Position numbers and translations under genes: made by a program
Source of the DNA: Neoceratodus forsteri
Lineage: Eukaryota > Chordata > Ceratodontiformes > Ceratodontidae
Reading direction: 5' to 3'
Length of the DNA: 64,000 nucleotides
Assembly: GCA_016271365.2 (NCBI GenBank)
Contig: CM057456.1
Span: forward strand, 1,396,829,001-1,396,893,000
Notes under the pieces: model-generated
Seen by the model: only the letters and a program-made list of their open reading frames with translations
Database searches by the model: none
What the model was told of the DNA's origin: nothing
Shown: positions 45,390 through 55,667 of the stretch, piece by piece
Numbering within the stretch: the stretch's first letter is position 1
Layout of the letters: each line of letters begins with the position of its first letter

Positions 45390-47038
45390 TTTATTTATTT
45401 AGCTTTTGTTAACCAGGTAAGTACACTAGACAAAACATATGCCTATTTTCAGGTACGATCCAGGAGAGTACAGGAGAATAAAGAACATACAGAGTACAAA
45501 TTGAAGCAAGTGAGGCAGATACACTGAAGTCAGGAGAAACATAACATACACAATAGCTCAGACTACAGCAGTGGACACCGTCAAATGTGAACATGTAACA
45601 GCACAGAGTTTCTATAGCAGTATGCCTAGCAAAAATATACAGAATATACACAATTTATACAGGGCAACACCCAGGTGGGCAGGCAGCAACAGTAGGGCCG
45701 GAGCCAAGTACAGGAGATAATGTGCTCGAGTACAGTGCAGGGACCAGAGTACTCAAGGAGGTCTGAGACAATCGCATACTGAGGAGAGCTTCAAGTGCTT
45801 CCACAGGGAGGTTTGTAGACACACCTGGGAAGGGGCAGATCTGACCTGGACAGGAAAGGAGTTCCATAATCTCGGGGCACAGGATGCAAAATCCCTGTCC
45901 CCCATTTGGGTATGTGTCACAGGAACCTTGAGGATAGTGGAGCCCAAGGACCTTAGGGAGTAGGGAGTGGAGACAGCAGGCATGAGAAACTGCCAATCCA
46001 GGGGGAGTGCTAGAGTGCAGAACCTGGCCTGTGAAGCAGCCCAAGACAAAGTTCATGTAGTTGGATGAGGAGAGCCAGTGAAGCCTGCTATACAGATCAC
46101 AGTGGTGAGTAAGACATGGGGCTGCAAGAGCAAAACGGCAGATATTATTGTAGGCTACGGTCCACCTAGTGAGGTGGACCTGTAGTATGGGCAAACAAAA
46201 GGAACACATAGCATAGAGATGGAGGAGCACTCCTCTGGCCATTGCAAGGCGAGCAGCCGAGGTAAGATTATTGTTCACCCTGTAAGCCAGACCCAATTTC
46301 CAGTTAACAGCTCGCACATATTGTGGATATGGTGACCAAGGTCAAGTTGAGGGTAAGTGTCACCCCAAGATATTTGACAGACTTGGTGGTGAGCACAGGA
46401 ACACCATCAATACCGAGATGCATAGAGGGACAGAGGAGGCCTTTCACTTAGCCTGGGATCCAAACAGCATGGCCTGAGTCTTTCTAAGGTTTAGGACCAG
46501 CTCGTGGGACGATGGTCAGGATTGGATACTCATGAAATCTTCACTCAATTGGTGGTTAATGACCCCAATGTCCCGGGCGTGAGTGAGAATAACAAGGTCA
46601 TCAGCGTACAGGATGGCCTTGCAAGAGGCAGCTGAGGAGGGAAGGTCATTGACGAATATGGAGAAGAGCAGGGGCCCAAGGACTGACCTCTGGGGAACCC
46701 CTGAGGACACAGTGGCGGCATCCGAGAGCACCTTACTATATTTGGTAAGTTGCTGCCTGCCCTGAAGATAATTGTGAAACCAACTAAGTGCAGGCGGGGA
46801 CAGGCCCAATGTCCTAAGTTGCATGCATAGCAAGGTATGGTCAACTAGGTCAAAGACCTTAGAGAGATCAATAAAGATGGCCCCAGAGAGTCTGCCCTGG
46901 TCCATAGCAGCCCTTATCCCAGAAGTGACAGGGACTAGGGCAGAGGTAGTACTGTGTCCTTTACGAAAGTCATGCTGTGAGGGAGACAGTAGCTTATGAG
47001 ACTGGAAGTAATCTGTGAGTTGCCCCGCCACAACTTTC
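45390..47038 (-). mobile_element. L2-clade LINE (copy L2-2), 5'-truncated, nested in FB-B
   Basis: It interrupts the FB array between GTTACTGAATC and TTGAAAGGTGATTTTGCA; intact arrays read TTCAGTCCTGAAAGGTG across this point, so the LINE is younger than FB-B. The minus strand ends with ACCTGAAAATAGGC, TTACCTGGTTAAC and an AAATAAATAAA tail. It is truncated within the RT. Target duplication is at most a few bases. Confidence 0.88.
45655..47038 (-). pseudogene. L2-2 reverse transcriptase and C-terminal domain
   Basis: The minus strand reads VVAGQLTDYFQSHKLLSPSQ and DFRKGHSTTSA (Q-GFR-GHST motif), then FIDLSKVFDLVDHTLL (motif A, FD). It continues with SGVPQRSVLGPLLFSIFVND (motif B) and ILYADDLVILTH (motif C, YADD at 46597-46608). 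The C-terminal domain follows in a second frame (46317-45655), with a THHCDLYSRLHWLS-like block shared in form with L2-3. At least one frameshift (46320-46510) separates the two parts. The catalytic YADD is intact, but the protein is truncated at the N-terminus and lacks the endonuclease. Confidence 0.86.
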
Positions 47039-47800
47039 TCTTGAAAGGTGATTTTGCACAGCAACTACACTATTTGGCACCACAGGTGCAGAAGCACATT
47101 TCGGGCAGGATGTGAAAAATTACAGCTATACTGTTCATGAGGAGGTGTGAAAAAATGACAATGTTGAAAATCTGGAGTGAAAATATGAAAATTTGCAAAG
47201 TTACTAGCATGCATAGAAACTCGCCAACACACGCCTGTAACATGGTCATTTTTGGGAATTTTTTTACCAGATTTTTAATATGGGTTTTTGGGACCTCCCT
47301 CATGGTGAATGGCACTGTGATTTTGTTATTCCATCCTGAAAATTGATTTCACACAGCAACCATGCCATTCTGCACTACAGGTGCAAAGACACATTTTGGG
47401 CAGGATGTGAGAAATGACAACTGTACTGATCTAAAGGAGGCGTTAAAAAATGGCAATGTTGAAAATGTGGAGTGAAAATATTTAAAAATTGGCGAAGTTA
47501 AGATTGTATGCAGAAAATGCACAATGCATGCCCGTAACATGGTCATTTTTTGGAATTTTTTCACCAAATTTTCAACATGGGCTTTTTGGGACCCCACCTC
47601 ATGAACAGTGGTACTGTCATTTTGTTAACTGGTCCCAAAAGGTGATTCCACGTAGTGGCCGCGAAATCACTTTTGGGACCAAGAAACGAAACAACAGCAA
47701 CTTGTTCATGAGGTGGGGTCCCAAGGACCCCACGTTGAACATTTTGGGCCAAAATTCCTAAAAATGGCTGAGATATCAACCTAAGTTGACCCCCCCCCAT
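47039..47800. repeat. FB-B right array and palindrome
   Basis: It resumes the FB ~300-bp units after the L2 insertion. It ends in a palindrome centred near 47663, where TGGTCCCAAAAGGTGATT pairs with AATCACTTTTGGGACCA (47632-47693) and the flanking GGGACCCCACCTCATGAAC pairs with TTCATGAGGTGGGGTCCC. Confidence 0.82.
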
Positions 47801-48059
47801 GGGCTTACCTGATTCCTCAGTTCGTAGTTTGGCTTTAAAGAGGCAGACATGTCCTGGTGCACAGAAGATCACTGCTTCTGACCTCTGGAGAGTAAGTATG
47901 GGTGAGGGGTGAAGGGAGGTGGGTGTGCAGAGGGAGGGTTAGGGTAGGGGATGGAGGACTGGTGAGACAACGTTGAATGGTTTTGTATTTTACAGTTTAA
48001 CAAACAAACAAAAAAGACTCCAGGAGACCATTTTCTTTATTTATAGGTTAAAAAAAAAA

Positions 48060-48400
48060 AACACTTTTGGGCACACTGGGGTGGGCCCTAGTGTGCCACA
48101 TGAGTTTTTGGGGGACATGATGCCAATGGAATTGGGCACCCCATCAGCAAGCTTGGAGGAGGGAAACATGATGCAGACAGGAATTTGATACCCCTGTCAG
48201 CAAAGAAATTGGGCTGAGGGGTGGGGGCCTCCAACACGGGAGTGGGCATCCTGGTGTCTGGAAAATAAAAAATGTCTGGGTGCACTGGGGTGGGCTCCCA
48301 GTGTGCCACAATGTGGCTGAGGGGATACATGCCAACACGGGGATTGGGCACCCCCGATGTCAGCATCGCTGGAGTGTGTGGCCGGCGGCAGGAGCCACCC
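48060..48400 (+). repeat. FB-B right GC-rich tandem block
   Basis: G-rich counterpart of 41.79-42.06 kb: CACTGGGGTGGGC(C/T)C and AGTGTGCCACA units near 48075 and 48284, with ATTGGGCACCCC spacers. Confidence 0.75.
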
Positions 48401-48482
48401 TCGTGAAAAGCTGCGCCAGCAGCTGTTTTATTTATTTATTGAAATGTTTCACCAGGAACGGCACACTGAGCAACTGCTCATA

Positions 48483-48530
48483 ACTCTGGCCATGCGCATT
48501 ACTGTGCACTGTAATGCGCATGGCCAGAGT
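48483..48530. repeat. Perfect 20-bp inverted repeat near FB-B right end
   Basis: ACTCTGGCCATGCGCATTAC (48483-48502) and its exact reverse complement (48511-48530) are separated by the 8-base loop TGTGCACT, itself containing the palindrome GTGCAC. Confidence 0.92.
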
Positions 48531-49199
48531 CTTGTCATCTGCCGCTGCACTGAGGAAACTGCACCTCATTGGAGCAGCAGATTTCTTTCAAGTTTTTGGC
48601 TCTTTGAAGTTTGCTGTCATCACCAGCATGCTCACTGATTGGCAGCTGAGGGACGCGCAATAAAAGTGTCCCCTGCATTGTGACAACACTGACACACACC
48701 TGAAATGTGCCACTACCACAAGATGTTGCTCATGCGCGCAAGCCAACAGAAAAACAAGCATTTGTCAATGCCGAATGTTTGCTTGCTGGCATTGGCAGTG
48801 GTAATGTAGAAGTTACAGAGCTGCGCAATAGGAATGGCGGTGAAGTACTGAAGTGAAGCCAACCCCACCACCACCCTGCAGAGAGTGACAGGCATTGGGG
48901 TGTGCATTTGGGTCATCAGGCAAAACGGCCTCGCCATTTCACCACACGCCACCCTGCAGACACTGACAAGTGTCACGGTGTTCCTTGGGGTCTTTGGCCC
49001 TTATGCGCACCCCATTTCATTAGGAAATGCAGTGAGATGGGTGCGATATAGGAGAATTGGGTGAACTTTGGGGCTGAAGAGTCCAAGGCATACCTCGATG
49101 CCTCTCACTGACTGCAGGGTGTGGAATAGTATGAGCATTACGGGCAGGAATCCCAAGTCACACCCCTGATGCCTGTCATTCTCTACAGGGTTGGGCGTT

Positions 49200-50693
49200 A
49201 TGGTTGGAAACCCTAATACCTCAGGCATTCGTTGGTATTTTCACTCCAAATTTTCAACATGTTTTTTTTTGTGACCCCACCTCATGAACAGGGGGAATAT
49301 CAGTTTGTTAGCGAAGCTGCTTATGCACAGCTGACATACTTGCACCACAGGTGCAAAACATTCGAACAGGATGTAAAAATGACAGCTGTACTGTTCATGG
49401 GGAGGTGTAAAAATTGCAATGTTGCAAATCTGCAGTAAAAATATTTAAAAAATGGTGAAGTCATGGCGTACATAGAAACTGTGCAACGACACCGTAATAT
49501 AATTAGGTTGGGGATATTTTACAGCAGATTGTCAACTCAGGCATTTTGGTGCCTCCGATCATGAACAGTGTCACTGTGATTTTCTGTATCTGTGCCGAAC
49601 AATGATTTCCCACAGCCGACCATGCATCTCAGCGCTGAAAGTGTGAAACACACTTCAGCCATGTTGTGAAAAATGACAGCTGTACTGTTCATAAGGAAGT
49701 GTGAAAAATGCCACTGATGAAAATCTGTACTGAAAATATTACAAAGTCATGAACTTACAAGGGTGCGTGGAAACTGCGCATTGCTCACTCGTAACACAGT
49801 CATTTTATGGACTTTTGTCACCAAATTTTCAACATAGCCATTTTAAGACCTCTGCTCATGAACAGTGTAACTGTGATTTTCTTAATCTGTCCTAAACATT
49901 GCTTTCGCACACCAACAGCACCATTGTGCGCTACATGTGCGAAAACACATTTTGGGTGACATATGAAAAATGGCAGCTGTACTGTTCATAAGGAAGTGTA
50001 ATAAAATGGCAATGTTGAAAATCTGGAGTGAAAATATTAAATTTGCAAACTTACGAGCATGCATAGGAACTGCGCAACACACGCTCGTAAAACAGTCATT
50101 TTTAGGAATTTTTTCACCAAATTTTCAACATAGCCATTTTAAGACCTCTGCTCATGAACAGTGTCACTGTGATTTTCTTAATGTGTCCCATACATTGATT
50201 TTGCACATCGACTGCGCCATTGTGCACTACATGGGTGGAAACACATTTTGGGCAAGATGTGAAAAATGACAGCTATACTGCTCATAAGGAGGTGTGGTAA
50301 AATGGCAATGTTGAAAATCTGGAGTGAAAATATTGAAAATTCGCAAACTTACGAGTGTGCGTAGGAACTGCACAATGCACCCTCGTAAAACAGTCATTTT
50401 TAGGAATTTTTTCACCAAATTTTCAACATAGCCATTTTAAGACCTGTGCTCATGAACAGTGTCACTGTGATTTTCTTAATTTGTCCCGTACATTGATCTC
50501 GCACACCGACTGCGCCATTGTGTGCAACATGGGCAGAAACACGTTTTGGGTGACATGTGAAAAATGACAGCTGTACTGCTCATAAGAAGGTGTGATAAAA
50601 TGGCAATGTTGGAAATCTGGAGTGAAAATATTGAAAATTCGCGACCTTACGAGTGTGCGTAGGAACTGAGCAACGCACCCTCGTAAAACAGTC
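49200..50693 (+). repeat. FB-C array of ~300-bp quasi-palindromic units
   Basis: CGTAA(A/C)ACAGTCATTTT followed by CACCAAATTTTCAACATAGC recurs at about 49794, 50094 and 50394, exactly 300 bp apart, with older copies near 49200 and 49500. Within a unit the first half (TCATGAACAGTGTCACTGTG) is inverted relative to the second (GACAGCTGTACTGCTCATAA). ACTTACGAGTGTGCGTAGG opposes GCACCCTCGTAA at the unit junction. Confidence 0.9.
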
Positions 50694-50928
50694 ATTTTTG
50701 GAATTTTGGCACCAAATTTTCAACATGGGGTTTGGGACCCCTTCTCATGAATGATGTCACTGTCATGGCGGTATTCAGGCCGAATGGTGATTTCGCGATC
50801 ACTGCAGTCACTGCGCGAAATCACCCTTCAGGCCCGAATAACGCCATGACAGTGACATAATTCATGAGAAGGGGTCCCAAAAACCCCATGTTGAAAATTT
50901 GGTGCAAAAATTCCCAAAAATGCCCGAG
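50692..50928. repeat. ~237-bp near-perfect palindrome in FB-C
   Basis: Arms of about 105 bp centred near 50810: GTGATTTCGCG opposes CGCGAAATCAC; TGTCACTGTCATGGCG opposes CGCCATGACAGTGACA; TTTTCAACATGGGGTTT opposes AACCCCATGTTGAAAA. A few small mismatches and a ~15-base loop are present. Confidence 0.92.
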
Positions 50929-51189
50929 ATATGCAATAAAGTTGAAACCCCCCTATGTAACCCATTATACAGCTTACCGGCATTTCCTCAGTTCGCGGTC
51001 GGCTTTGAAGAGTGCAGACGTGTTCCCGGTCCACCGAAGATCGCGCCCAGAGTCCGGAGGTAAGTATGGGGTGGGGGTGTGGGGAGGCTGGGTGCGCAGT
51101 GGGTGGGTGCGGTTGTGGGAGGGGTTGGGAGGCGCCCGTGGGACAGTTTTATTTTACAGGGAAAAAACAAAAAAGCGTTGTGGGACATT

Positions 51190-51550
51190 TGCCACGCTGG
51201 TGTGGGCTCCCAGCATGGCACAAGGACTTAGGGCGTTCAGCGATGGGGGATTAGGCACCCCGTCGGCAAAATACAAAAAAAATTGCGGCACCGTTTGCCC
51301 GCGCTGGGGTGGGCTCCCAGCGTGCACAAAGACAGAAGGCGTTCAGCCGGCGGGGATTGGGCACCCTGTCGGCAAAATACAAAAAAATTACGGCATTGTT
51401 TGCCACGCTGGGGTGGGCTCCCAGCGTGGCACAAGGATTTCGGGGCGTTCAGCCGGCGGGATTGGGCACCCTCACGCCAAAGAGCACAGTGCTTGCCACG
51501 CTGGGGTGGCTCCCAGCGGCACCACAACTGGGGTGGGGGACGTAGCTCAG
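51190..51550 (+). repeat. FB-C GC-rich tandem block, 4 units
   Basis: Units near 51190, 51296, 51402 and 51495 share GCCACGCTGGGGTGGGCTCC then CAGCGTGGCAC, in which GCCACGCTGGG pairs with CCCAGCGTGGC. They continue with GGCGTTCAGCCGGCGGG and ATTGGGCACCC. The unit length (~106 bp) is not a multiple of three. Confidence 0.9.
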
Positions 51551-51822
51551 CCGACGTACTTGGGCACCTGGCCGGCTATACAGTACGGGGCGCCGTACGC
51601 CTGTCTGTGCGTGGGAGGGAAGTTGGCGTGAGCAGCCGATATCTTATCGGTGCTCACTCAGCATCAGCGCCCCCTTTCAACTATATGCCACTGCATTTTG
51701 GAGCGTGTCATACACAGCTCCAAAATGCATTGGCTTACAGGGGCCGCGCCTGCCAGCCCACTGACTGAATTGGAGGAGGAGGTGACACGCCTCCGAAATC
51801 TCCGATGAAGGCACTATGTTTC

Positions 51823-51855
51823 TTGCACATGCGTGCAAGCAAACATAATGAATAT
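51823..51855 (-). repeat. FB-C palindromic terminus
   Basis: TATGTTT, CTTGCAC, loop, GTGCAAG, one extra C, AAACATA: a 33-bp hairpin. The same structure, inverted, starts FB-D at 61239. Confidence 0.85.
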
Positions 51856-51856
51856 T

Positions 51857-52960
51857 GGGTGGGGAAAATGGCTGAATTAAAAAGGGACCCAAAATTAGGA
51901 AAAATGGGCTGTTTCAAATCAAATTCACACAACAGTACTGTGGAGTTATTAAACCAACTTTACACATGCCCATATTTACAATTGTATTAAAAAATGTAAA
52001 CAGCAGGGTTTTATGTTCGCCTTAAATGTGCCTGTCACTCTCATGGCATCAAAAGCATAAGTAACAACAGTGATATACATTGTAAAATAATATACATAAC
52101 CCATCCCTACTGTCCAGAGCTGCCACATTCCCCATTTGACATCTGTAATGTTAATTGCAAAATAAGGATTAAAAACTTCAGTTCTGAGGATGCAAGTCTG
52201 CAAGTCCAAAACATCTTTTTCTATCTCTGGAGTTAATCATTCTAGGGAAAAAAGTATCTTCATAGAGCACTGCTCAAACCTCCAGCTTCAGAATGAGTTC
52301 CATGTTTAATTTCCGTTCCAGCTGCTGGATAGGAGCACGTGCGTGTTTCATAGCCATGGTTTAGGGATTTAAAGTCATATGTAGTGTATGTTAGAACATT
52401 CTACCCCGAAATGCATGCCTGGAATATGCTTATTGTGCTGCAGTAGTGAGGTCAAGCTGTTATGCTGCAGTATGGACATCACTACTGCAGCAAAACAAAT
52501 TAGAATTCCAGCGTGCACACACTCTACTTGGTCCGTGGCTCTGATTATTGATGAGTGTAAGCTACTAAGTTTAAAAAAAAAAACAGTGTCAGCGATGGAA
52601 GAAACTTCTTTATGACTTCACAGGAAAGCCCAGAGTTGGAGATGGTAAAATGCGAGACCGATCAGCTAAAATTAAAATTTTAAAAGATGCATGGTTGGTG
52701 GCCAAACAAGATATGAGCCAAGGGAAGCGGAGGGAGCAGTGGTTCACCAGGCACAGCTGTACAAAGCAGTGAGTGCGTGGTCATGCTGGGCAGAACAGAT
52801 TGATTTTTTTTTTGTAAAATGAAAACTGAAAGTGCAGGCACCCATACACTGTAAAGACATTGAGCTTCACTGTCAAGATTAAGTGGCTGCTACAATGCCA
52901 ACACTGGCTTGTTATGTATGGCTGCCCATACAATTATTGGCTCATCTCTATGCATCATCA
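51857..52960. other. No recognised gene
   Basis: AT-rich sequence, short open frames, A-run near 52573 and T-run near 52804. No element was assigned. Confidence 0.45.
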
Positions 52961-52979
52961 GGTGGGAAGTACACGCTGA

Positions 52980-53941
52980 AGGGGCATGTCCCACCCGCAT
53001 AGCTCCGCACCTGCAGACAGGTGCGCACCACCGGTATTTACCAATGGCTGCCACCTGTTTGTGGCACTGCCCCCCCACCCCCGACATGCAGTACTTTGCA
53101 GGGTGGCCGGGGGCAAAGTCGTAGACCTAGTCAGACATCCCATGTGATGCCTGGCATGGGTCCAGGAGTAGATCTCCAGCACAGTGATGCGCAGGTCCGG
53201 GTGTGGGAACAGCAAAAGCAGGCACCCTGACCCGTGTGGCCACATTGGCCACAGTCCCCCTACCTGAGCTCCACGGCTCCCGCTGGGCCACCACCACCTG
53301 ACACACTGCATCCCCACCCCAGTTGTCAGGGGTAGACCCCACTCCAACACAGTGCCGCACTGTTCCCGACCCTGCTTGTGACCCCCCAACACACAGCAGC
53401 CTGGAGCAGTACAGGACCCCCCAACCATCACATCCCCAACTGGTTGTAAACCCCCAGACCACAGCAGGCATCCACTCCTGGTGCTGCCAGTACAGCACAC
53501 CCGCCCACCTACCCCTGGCCTGAACTGAATACCCCACCCCACAGTGGTGGTCAGAGGAGGAGCGCCCCCCCCCCGCAGCACTGACACCACCATACCCCAC
53601 CCCTCGTACCATCCTGTCAGTGCTGCGGCTAGGAACGGCCAGCAACACAGCCCTCTACACACCTCCTTGGCTGCCGGATGTCCAAATGAAGCTGAGAGTG
53701 CACCCCTATAAATAGGCTGTGCGCTCCCAGCATCAGTCGGATGGCCAGTGACCGAAAAGGTGTACAGAGGGCAGTGCCACTGGCCATTCCTAGCCACAGC
53801 ACCGACAGGATGATATGGGGAATGGTGGTGTCAGTTCCACGGGGGGGGGGGAGACTGCCACTGGACACCAGTGGGGGGCTGCCACTGGACACCAAATGGA
53901 GGGTGGGGGTTCTGGGGTCAGGATTGTGCTGCCCAGTATAC

Positions 53942-53981
<40 letters not shown>

Positions 53982-54350
53982 CCAACACAGGGCTGGGGAT
54001 CCTGTGGGGGGTGGGTGGTATGCTACCAGGGAGCACAAGTGTTGGGCGGGTGTTACTGCCCTATGGCGAGCCAGGGCTGCTGTGTGGGGATATGCTGCTG
54101 CCATACAGGGATGGGGCACACCTGTGATGCAATGTGGGGTGACTACTGCACACAGAGGGGACAGGCATCTGTGTGTGTGGCAGGAGGGCTGCACTTTGTT
54201 CTGGACTGGTGGACCAGTCCTGTGGGGGCCAACCTGTTGAGACTGGGGTGGGTGTCTGGGTGTGTGTGTGGGGGGGGGTCACTACAGTTGTTGGGGCCCT
54301 GCGGTAGCTGGTGTGCATGGTGAAGTGCATGTAGGACACTTATGGCAGGG
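52980..54350. repeat. Strand-asymmetric GC-rich foldback
   Basis: The plus strand is C-rich from about 52980 to 53600 and G-rich from about 53830 to 54350, switching around 53710. The core is a strong inverted repeat: 53530-53665 pairs with 53757-53870 (for example CCATCCTGTCAGTGCTGCGG with CACAGCACCGACAGGATGAT, and GCACTGACACCACC with GGTGGTGTCAGTT). The centre includes CCCCTATAAATAGG. The outer halves look like older, diverged arms. The 279-codon minus-strand frame here has no recognisable motif and is attributed to high GC. Confidence 0.7.
53944..53979 (+). repeat. (TG)n microsatellite
   Basis: Uninterrupted TG dinucleotide run of about 18 repeats inside the G-rich half of the foldback. 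Confidence 0.97.
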
Positions 54351-55640
54351 TTCCCCCTGGCATAACTTGCGCCCTTCTCTGCACACCCACAGACAGTAAT
54401 ACACGCCTTTGTGCATTTTTGGTAGTTCTACCACGCCCCCGGTGCATTGCTGTCCGTGCAGCCGGAGAATCTGGTGCATTGAGGCTGCATGCCACGGATT
54501 GTGCATCCCATGTGGGGGGTGCAGTGGATGCAGAGTGGCTACATGCCACACATCCACAGCACGTAGCCACTCCTCCCATTTCTGCATAGGGCCCAATGTG
54601 CTTAGTTGGCTGCTGACTTTTGAAACAAAAAAATGTTTAGAGAAGCATTAGGGAACATACTTTTTGAATACGTTTCTTACACTGTCACTTTTTCTGTCAA
54701 ACCTGAGGTCCAATACTCAGTTATAGGGTGCAGGCACTAAATCACTACGGCAGGATTAAGTGTCAGTCCTTGGCCTGCAACCCCATGAGCTATGCACAGA
54801 AATGCTGAAGGGGCAGAACTGGCATGTATACACTGCAAATGGCATACAGTGCCATTCACAGTACCAACTACTGCTGGTACAATAAGTGCAACAGTTGTGC
54901 AGTGCCCCAACTTGAGACCAGAAATATCTCACAGCATGAGGTGTCAGACTGCTGCATTGGTTTTGCACACATGTTGGGGGAGCCATTACATGAGGGACCA
55001 TAGTACTGCCCAAATGAATGTGGGTAGTGTGCTAGGGAGGATGGATCCACTGAACTACCAGGGACTTTGATTACGTGCTAGCCGAGGGACCACTGGACCA
55101 TGAGGGACAACAGCAGCAGATGTGAGGACTCCTCCGCTGCAGGCCAGAAGCAGCCCTAAGGTACTGGTCAGGCAGGTGGGGGACATTATTTCACAATGTA
55201 ACGGTCCGTGCATGTATTTGCATGACACGCACTGTGTGCATACATGCATGTAGCAGTATTGTGTGCCATCACTGTGTGGAGATCCTGTTTATACCCAGTA
55301 ATATTGGGAATGTCTAGTTTGCAGTCAGAGACCCCCAGTGCAAATCTGATGTGGTATGTAGAGCAATTGTATGGGTTGGCCCAAAGTGTGACCTCTAAAA
55401 TTGCAGCTGCGAATTGGGCCTCCGATATTTATCTTGTTTGTAACTTGATACTAGTCATGGATACACATCGTATTTAGCAGGATGCCATGCCCTACAGAAA
55501 ATTATAGTACAGCAAAGGCATGGCTATTCAGGGAAAGCTACAGAAATGCTGCATGGAAGAAAGATCACAACTGTAAGACATACTGTCAGACCTGGGTTGT
55601 TCTCAGTAGTGATAAGCAGATCAGCAGGAGATGTAAGCAG
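54351..55640. other. No recognised gene
   Basis: Mixed sequence with a local G/C-rich segment to 54600. No element or coding motif was recognised. Confidence 0.4.
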
Positions 55641-55667
55641 TAACCCACAACAGGGTGTGGGGTTATT

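Larger units (their letters stand above)
41475..48752. mobile_element. FB-B: nested-palindrome foldback element, both arms present
   Basis: The left arm (41475-43893) and right arm (44815-48752) are inverted copies in the same order. From the outside inward: palindromic terminus, short stretch, GC-rich tandem block (C-rich at 41.79-42.06 kb, G-rich at 48.06-48.37 kb), linker with GGAAATGCCGGTAAGC wording, long palindrome and array of ~300-bp units. Then comes the inner block with CCAACCATAACGCCCC, ending ATTGACAAATGCTTGTT at the centre. Without the L2 LINE nested at 45390-47038 the right arm is ~2.3 kb, matching the 2.4-kb left arm. No transposase was recognised. Foldback DNA transposons (FB/Galileo type) have comparable long arms with internal subrepeats, but no family match was made. 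Confidence 0.8.
48757..51856. mobile_element. FB-C: right-half foldback element abutting FB-B
   Basis: It starts at AACAAGCATTTGTCAATGCC, the same inner-edge wording as 44818, four bases after the FB-B right terminus. It runs outward through inner block (48.8-49.2 kb), array of five ~300-bp units (49.2-50.69 kb), long palindrome (50.69-50.93 kb), linker (50.97-51.07 kb) and G-rich tandem block (51.19-51.55 kb) to a terminus at 51823-51855. Its left arm is missing. Its linker and palindrome are much closer to FB-D than to FB-B. Confidence 0.78.

Noticed and set aside
50864..51631. 255-codon open frame on plus strand through FB-C
   Set aside because: It crosses tandem units of ~106 bp, so each unit is read in a different frame; the peptide is not a repeat protein and no motif is present.
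52958..53797. 279-codon open frame on minus strand
   Set aside because: It lies in GC-rich foldback DNA with few stops on any frame, and has no recognisable domain.
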